From Actinomycetota bacterium (GTDB taxonomy: Bacteria; Actinomycetota; UBA4738), in the NCBI GenBank assembly GCA_005885025.1, contig VAYC01000090.1:1-5139 (forward strand): DNA of 5,139 nt. Reading direction: 5' to 3'. Shown here piece by piece: positions 4,922-5,139 of this stretch; the first letter of the stretch is position 1; the number at the start of each line of letters is the position of its first letter. The notes beneath the pieces are model-generated. The model saw nothing but the letters and a program-made list of their open reading frames with translations, did no database searches and was not told where the DNA came from. Made by a program: the position numbers and the translations under genes.

Positions 4922-5139
4922 CTACATCACTTCGAAGGTCTCGAAGACCGTGATGTCTGCGCCGCCCTGCAGGACCGGGCAGTCCTTGGCGAGCTTCGTC
5001 GCCAGATCGAGGGAGTCGGCCTGCAGGATCGAGTAGCCGCTCGCCGTCGGTTTCGCGTCACTCACCGAGCCGCTACCCGCGATCTTCTTCACGGCTGGCG
5101 TGAAGGGGTTGCCCGGATCGGCAACCGCCGGGCCAAGCT
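4922..5139 (-). CDS. YCII-related (YciI/DGPF-like) protein, C-terminal fragment
   Basis: The minus-strand frame is open from the window edge to TAG at 4924-4922, giving 71 residues with the N-terminus outside. The end reads A-S-G-Y-S-I-L-Q-A-D-S-L-D-L-A-T-K-L-A-K-D-C-P-V-L-Q-G-G-A-D-I-T-V-F-E-T-F-E-V-M. Its G-Y-x-I-L-x-A-D-S-L-D-x-A core, the C-P-V-L turn and the terminal strand V-F-E-T-F-E-V-M are the closing half of the ferredoxin-like alpha-beta fold of YCII-related proteins. In actinobacteria these often sit beside ECF sigma factor genes. The usual H-D catalytic pair of the family is not visible in this part. Function is unknown; the gene before it lies outside the window. Confidence 0.75.
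   Translation of the reverse strand, partial: LGPAVADPGNPFTPAVKKIAGSGSVSDAKPTASGYSILQADSLDLATKLAKDCPVLQGGADITVFETFEVM

Noticed and set aside
4924..4956. A nested inverted repeat (ACATCAC / GTGATGT with GGTCT / AGACC inside) at the end of the YCII-like gene.
   Set aside because: It lies inside codons for the conserved C-terminal strand and is partly explained by the repeated F-E-T-F-E codons; the hairpin at 4887-4916 is a better terminator.

Overview
The window is GC-rich and fully bacterial. Heavy use of GTG/TTG starts, a putative leaderless gene, a small zincin-like metallopeptidase of a family common in Actinomycetota, and the overall codon composition suggest an actinobacterium-like organism. 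Acidimicrobiia or another uncultured Actinomycetota lineage is my best guess, but no rRNA or other marker is present to prove it. I see no mobile elements, tRNAs, CRISPR arrays or clear signs of recent transfer.

Layout, left to right. (1) 1-359 (+) is the C-terminal end of a MoxR-family AAA+ ATPase, cut by the window edge. (2) 408-2984 (-) is a tightly coupled three-gene operon, read right to left. It encodes a type-1 copper (cupredoxin) lipoprotein, a two-TM NarL-class sensor histidine kinase with a PilJ/NarX-like outer domain and a PAS domain, and a response regulator consisting only of a receiver domain. The junctions overlap (ATGCGTAG and GTGA). (3) 3100-3669 (-) is an unrecognised protein with two identically spaced four-cysteine zinc ribbons, one at each end of an acidic Pro/Glu-rich linker. 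(4) 3670-3845 is the divergent intergenic region. (5) 3846-4433 (+) is a YetF/DUF421 membrane protein. (6) 4516-4857 (+) is a zincin-like metallopeptidase with an intact HExxHxxGxxD motif, probably leaderless. (7) 4887-4916 is a strong hairpin between converging genes. (8) 4922-5139 (-) is the C-terminal part of a YCII-related protein, cut by the window edge.

The part that reads as a system is the operon at 408-2984. A lipid-anchored copper protein carrying the full His-Cys-His-Met ligand set is translationally coupled to a membrane kinase, which is itself coupled to a regulator with no DNA-binding domain. My inference is that the cupredoxin supplies a redox, copper or nitrogen-oxide input to the kinase, and that the regulator acts by protein contact rather than by binding DNA. 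A possible FliA/WhiG-type promoter lies just upstream. The remaining genes look like ordinary, independently transcribed chromosomal genes.
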